Source: JBIIUJ01 sp044340025
GTDB lineage: Bacteria; Pseudomonadota; Alphaproteobacteria; Caulobacterales; Aquidulcibacteraceae
DNA: 8,051 nucleotides
Direction: 5' to 3'
Assembly: GCA_044340025.1 (NCBI GenBank)
Contig: JBIIUJ010000122.1
Coordinates: forward strand, 1 to 8,051
Below the pieces are notes generated by a model. That model made no database searches. It was not told the DNA's origin and saw only the letters and a list, made by a program, of their open reading frames with translations. The position numbers were made by a program, and so were the translations under genes. Of this stretch, positions 6,282 through 8,051 are shown piece by piece. Numbering within the stretch: the stretch's first letter is position 1; every line of letters starts with the position of its first letter.

Positions 6282-7109
6282 TCAGGCCAGCGCCGCGCGC
6301 AGCCGGGCCGAGATCATGTCCAGCGCCATCACGCACAGCACATAGAGAATGACGATGAACGCCACCTGATCGAAGGCGAAGATCCGGATGCGCTCTTCCA
6401 GCTCCAAGCCGATGCCGCCCGCCCCCACGATGCCCAGCACTGCCGCATTCCGGAAGTTGCCTTCAAGGCAGAACAGCGACTGGCTGGCGATCACGGGTGC
6501 CACTTGCGGGGCAAGGCCAAACCGGATCGCAGCGAGCGGCCCGCCGCCGGCGGCGCGCACAGCATCCTGGGGCCCGGTCTCGGCGTTCTCGATCGCTTCG
6601 GCATATTGCTTGGCGAGCTGCGGGATATCGGCCAGCGCCAGCGCCAGCACCCCCGCAAACGGCCCGAGCCCGAACGCCGACACAAGGATCAGCGCCCAGA
6701 CCAGCGCCGGAATGCCGCGAAACACGTCAAACACCCGCCGCAGGGCAAAGTGCGCCATCGGCTGAGCCAGGATGGTCTTCGCGCCCGCAAGCCCGAGCGG
6801 CAGGGCCGCAGCCACCGCCAGCGCCGTGCCGGCAAACGCCATCGCAAAGGTCATGGCGAGGCTGTTGATCACCCGCATCGGATCACCGCCGGCCGACGGC
6901 GGGACCATGGCGGCGAGGAAGACGCCGAGCTTGTCGAGCCCGGCAAACAGCGTCGCCGGCGTCAGCCCGATGGAGGCGCACAACCACCCGAAGGCGCCGA
7001 ACGCCAGCGCTGCTGCGCCCCCGCGCATCAGCCGCGCAGGCAGGGGCCGCACCACGAGCTCCGGAGCGATTGCGCGCGCGGCGGCGAGGTGATCAGCCGC
7101 CGGCGTCAT
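6282..7109 (-). CDS. phnE: PhnE2, phosphonate ABC transporter permease
   Basis: Inner-membrane permease subunit of the PhnCDE importer, 275 aa. Hydrophobic segments lie near 30-48 (AAALAFGAFGWLCASIGL), 83-108, 134-160 (ALVWALILVSAFGLGPFAGVLALAL), 205-215 and 245-266. The EAA-loop equivalent that contacts the ATPase is QDAVRAAGGGPLAAIRFGLAPQ (181-202); here the usual LP is AP. The PhnE hallmark LGIVGAGGIG is at 225-234. ATG 7109 is secure: it overlaps the phnE1 stop as ATGA and has GGAGG (minus strand) 7 bases upstream. An upstream in-frame start at 7160 would add 17 residues inside phnE1 and is not favoured. It is a paralogue of phnE1; alphaproteobacterial phn clusters often carry such tandem pairs, and the two probably form a heterodimer. 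Confidence 0.93.
   Translation of the reverse strand: MTPAADHLAAARAIAPELVVRPLPARLMRGGAAALAFGAFGWLCASIGLTPATLFAGLDKLGVFLAAMVPPSAGGDPMRVINSLAMTFAMAFAGTALAVAAALPLGLAGAKTILAQPMAHFALRRVFDVFRGIPALVWALILVSAFGLGPFAGVLALALADIPQLAKQYAEAIENAETGPQDAVRAAGGGPLAAIRFGLAPQVAPVIASQSLFCLEGNFRNAAVLGIVGAGGIGLELEERIRIFAFDQVAFIVILYVLCVMALDMISARLRAALA
6399..6438. repeat. 40-bp direct repeat inside phnE2 (first copy; second at 7241-7280)
   Basis: This segment matches 7241-7280 at 39 of 40 bases, differing only at the ninth base (A versus C). It encodes LGIVGAGGIG(L/V)EL, the conserved PhnE motif, in both permease genes. All shared codons are identical, including third positions. Confidence 0.85.
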
Positions 7110-8008
7110 CGCGCGCCCTCCAGCCCGATGATGCGATGGCGGATCTGCTCGGAGAGCCAATCGATCCCCATAATCAGGACAATGATCATCAGCAGCAGCG
7201 CGAAATAGGTGTCGAACTGGGTGTAGGTGATGGCGCGCGACAGCTCCACGCCGATGCCGCCCGCCCCCACGATGCCCAGCGCCGCAGCTGCCCCCACGTT
7301 GCCCTCGAACCGCAGCAACGCATAGGAGGCGTGATTGGCCAGCACCTGCGGCAGGACGCCAAAGCGCATCTGCGTCATCCAGCCCGCCCCGCTGGCCTTC
7401 ACCGCTTCCACTTGCGCCATGTCGATGTTTTCATTGGCCTCGGCAAACAGTTTTCCGAGGCTGCCAATCGTTGCGATCGACAGGGCGATCACGCCCGGCA
7501 AGGGCCCAACGCCGAAGGCCGCCACAAGGATCAGCGCAAGGATCAGATCAGGCAGTGTCCGGACGATTTCAAGCGTTCGCCGCGTGACGAAGTACACCAC
7601 AGGATGGGGGCTGAGGTTGCGGGCCGCGAGGAAGGAAACCGCGAGCGCGCCAATGACCCCCAGAATGGTGGCCACGATCGCGATCCGCATGGTCTCCCAC
7701 AGAAGGTCAAGCCACAGCGGCAGGTCGTAGAACCAGGCCGCAAGGCTGCCGGGCGCCGTACGCGGCGCCAGCAGAGCATCCGGCCTCAGCCCCGGATTCA
7801 TCAGTGTCAGGAAACTCGCGATACGTCCCAGCGGATCGCCGCCGACAGCGGCGGTGAACACTTCGCTGACATGGAGCGAAATGGCGAGCAGCGCACTGAA
7901 CCCCAGAAGGATCGCCAGCGCCCGAACCCGTTCACGGCGCAGAACGCGGCGGCGATAGGCCTCGAACCCCGCCACGATTTCGTCATTCGGGATCGCCCTG
8001 CGGCTCAC
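7106..8008 (-). CDS. phnE: PhnE1, phosphonate ABC transporter permease
   Basis: Inner-membrane permease subunit of the PhnCDE importer, 300 aa. A basic cytoplasmic N-tail (18-29, RRRVLRRERVRA) precedes the first helix at about 30-47. A long periplasmic stretch (48-105) includes AAWFYDLPLWLDLLWET. Further helices lie near 108-128, 155-185 and 268-283. The EAA loop is VEAVKASGAGWMTQMRFGVLPQ (200-221) with the canonical LP, followed by LGIVGAGGIGVEL (244-256). The start is GTG 8008, which overlaps the preceding stop as GTGA, with AGAAGG about 10 bases upstream. The stop overlaps phnE2 by 4 bases, so translation of phnD-phnE1-phnE2 looks coupled throughout. It shares a near-identical 40-bp coding segment with phnE2. 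Confidence 0.94.
   Translation of the reverse strand: MSRRAIPNDEIVAGFEAYRRRVLRRERVRALAILLGFSALLAISLHVSEVFTAAVGGDPLGRIASFLTLMNPGLRPDALLAPRTAPGSLAAWFYDLPLWLDLLWETMRIAIVATILGVIGALAVSFLAARNLSPHPVVYFVTRRTLEIVRTLPDLILALILVAAFGVGPLPGVIALSIATIGSLGKLFAEANENIDMAQVEAVKASGAGWMTQMRFGVLPQVLANHASYALLRFEGNVGAAAALGIVGAGGIGVELSRAITYTQFDTYFALLLMIIVLIMGIDWLSEQIRHRIIGLEGAR
7241..7280. repeat. 40-bp direct repeat inside phnE1 (second copy; first at 6399-6438)
   Basis: This is the partner of the copy in phnE2, in the same orientation and about 840 bp away, with 39 of 40 bases identical. It lies within the region encoding the GAGGIG motif of PhnE1. It reflects the paralogy of the two permeases, possibly sharpened by gene conversion. 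Confidence 0.85.
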
Positions 8009-8051
8009 CAGGCGCGCACCTTCTGGCTCGCGTCGGTAAGGGCAAGGGCCT
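8005..8051 (-). CDS. phnD: 3' end of probable phnD (phosphonate-binding protein), cut by the window edge
   Basis: Only the last 14 full codons plus stop are present. On the minus strand the frame reads ALALTDASQKVRAW and ends at a TGA (8005-8007) that overlaps the GTG start of phnE1. The position directly ahead of two phnE genes, with coupled translation, is where phnD is expected in phnD-E-E clusters. The tail also resembles the last residues of periplasmic phosphonate-binding proteins. The call rests on context and a short tail, so it is tentative. Confidence 0.6.
   Translation of the reverse strand, partial: ALALTDASQKVRAW

Noticed and set aside
6231..7208. Plus-strand open frame of 325 codons opposite phnE2
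   Set aside because: Antisense to a permease with clear hallmarks; the predicted product is extremely rich in Arg, Gln and His and has no family features.

Overview
The window is a gene-dense, very GC-rich stretch (GCGCGC-type runs throughout) that codes almost wall to wall for phosphonate (phn) uptake and carbon-phosphorus (C-P) lyase functions. The gene set, which includes a DUF1045 gene and a hexapeptide-repeat phn acetyltransferase, together with the codon choice, suggests an alphaproteobacterium. The genus cannot be fixed from sequence alone; a marine or Maricaulales/Hyphomonas-like lineage is only a guess.

Layout. Plus strand, 21-3201: phnL (C-P lyase ABC-type subunit), phnM (triphosphate-releasing amidohydrolase), a DUF1045 two-histidine (2H) phosphoesterase-like gene, and a small FlaR/adenylate-kinase-like P-loop kinase. 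This looks like the tail of an operon whose earlier genes (expected phnG-K) lie left of the window. Minus strand, read right to left from 8051 to 3191: the last codons of a probable phnD, phnE1, phnE2, an EamA-type drug/metabolite transporter, phnC, a left-handed beta-helix acetyltransferase, and phnN. The two gene strings converge and their stop codons overlap by 11 bp at 3191-3201, so no dedicated terminator region lies between them.

How the genes fit together. PhnD (binding protein), PhnE1/PhnE2 (permeases) and PhnC (ATPase) form the phosphonate importer. The PhnGHIJKL complex joins the phosphonate to ribose triphosphate, PhnM removes pyrophosphate, and PhnJ (not in the window) cleaves the C-P bond to give 5-phosphoribosyl 1,2-cyclic phosphate. 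A phosphodiesterase must then open that ring before PhnN makes PRPP. No metallo-beta-lactamase phnP is present here. The DUF1045 protein, with two clean HxT motifs, is a chemically sensible stand-in. The hexapeptide acetyltransferase may play the part that PhnO plays in E. coli.

Regulation. The only sizeable gap is the 90 bp between the EamA gene and phnC. It holds a good candidate Pho box (two 7-bp half-sites with a 4-bp spacer) pointing at phnC, plus a GC-rich hairpin just after the EamA stop. This suggests that phnC-acetyltransferase-phnN has its own phosphate-starvation promoter. No RNA genes, insertion sequences or CRISPR arrays were seen, and no gene-free stretch exceeds 300 bases.
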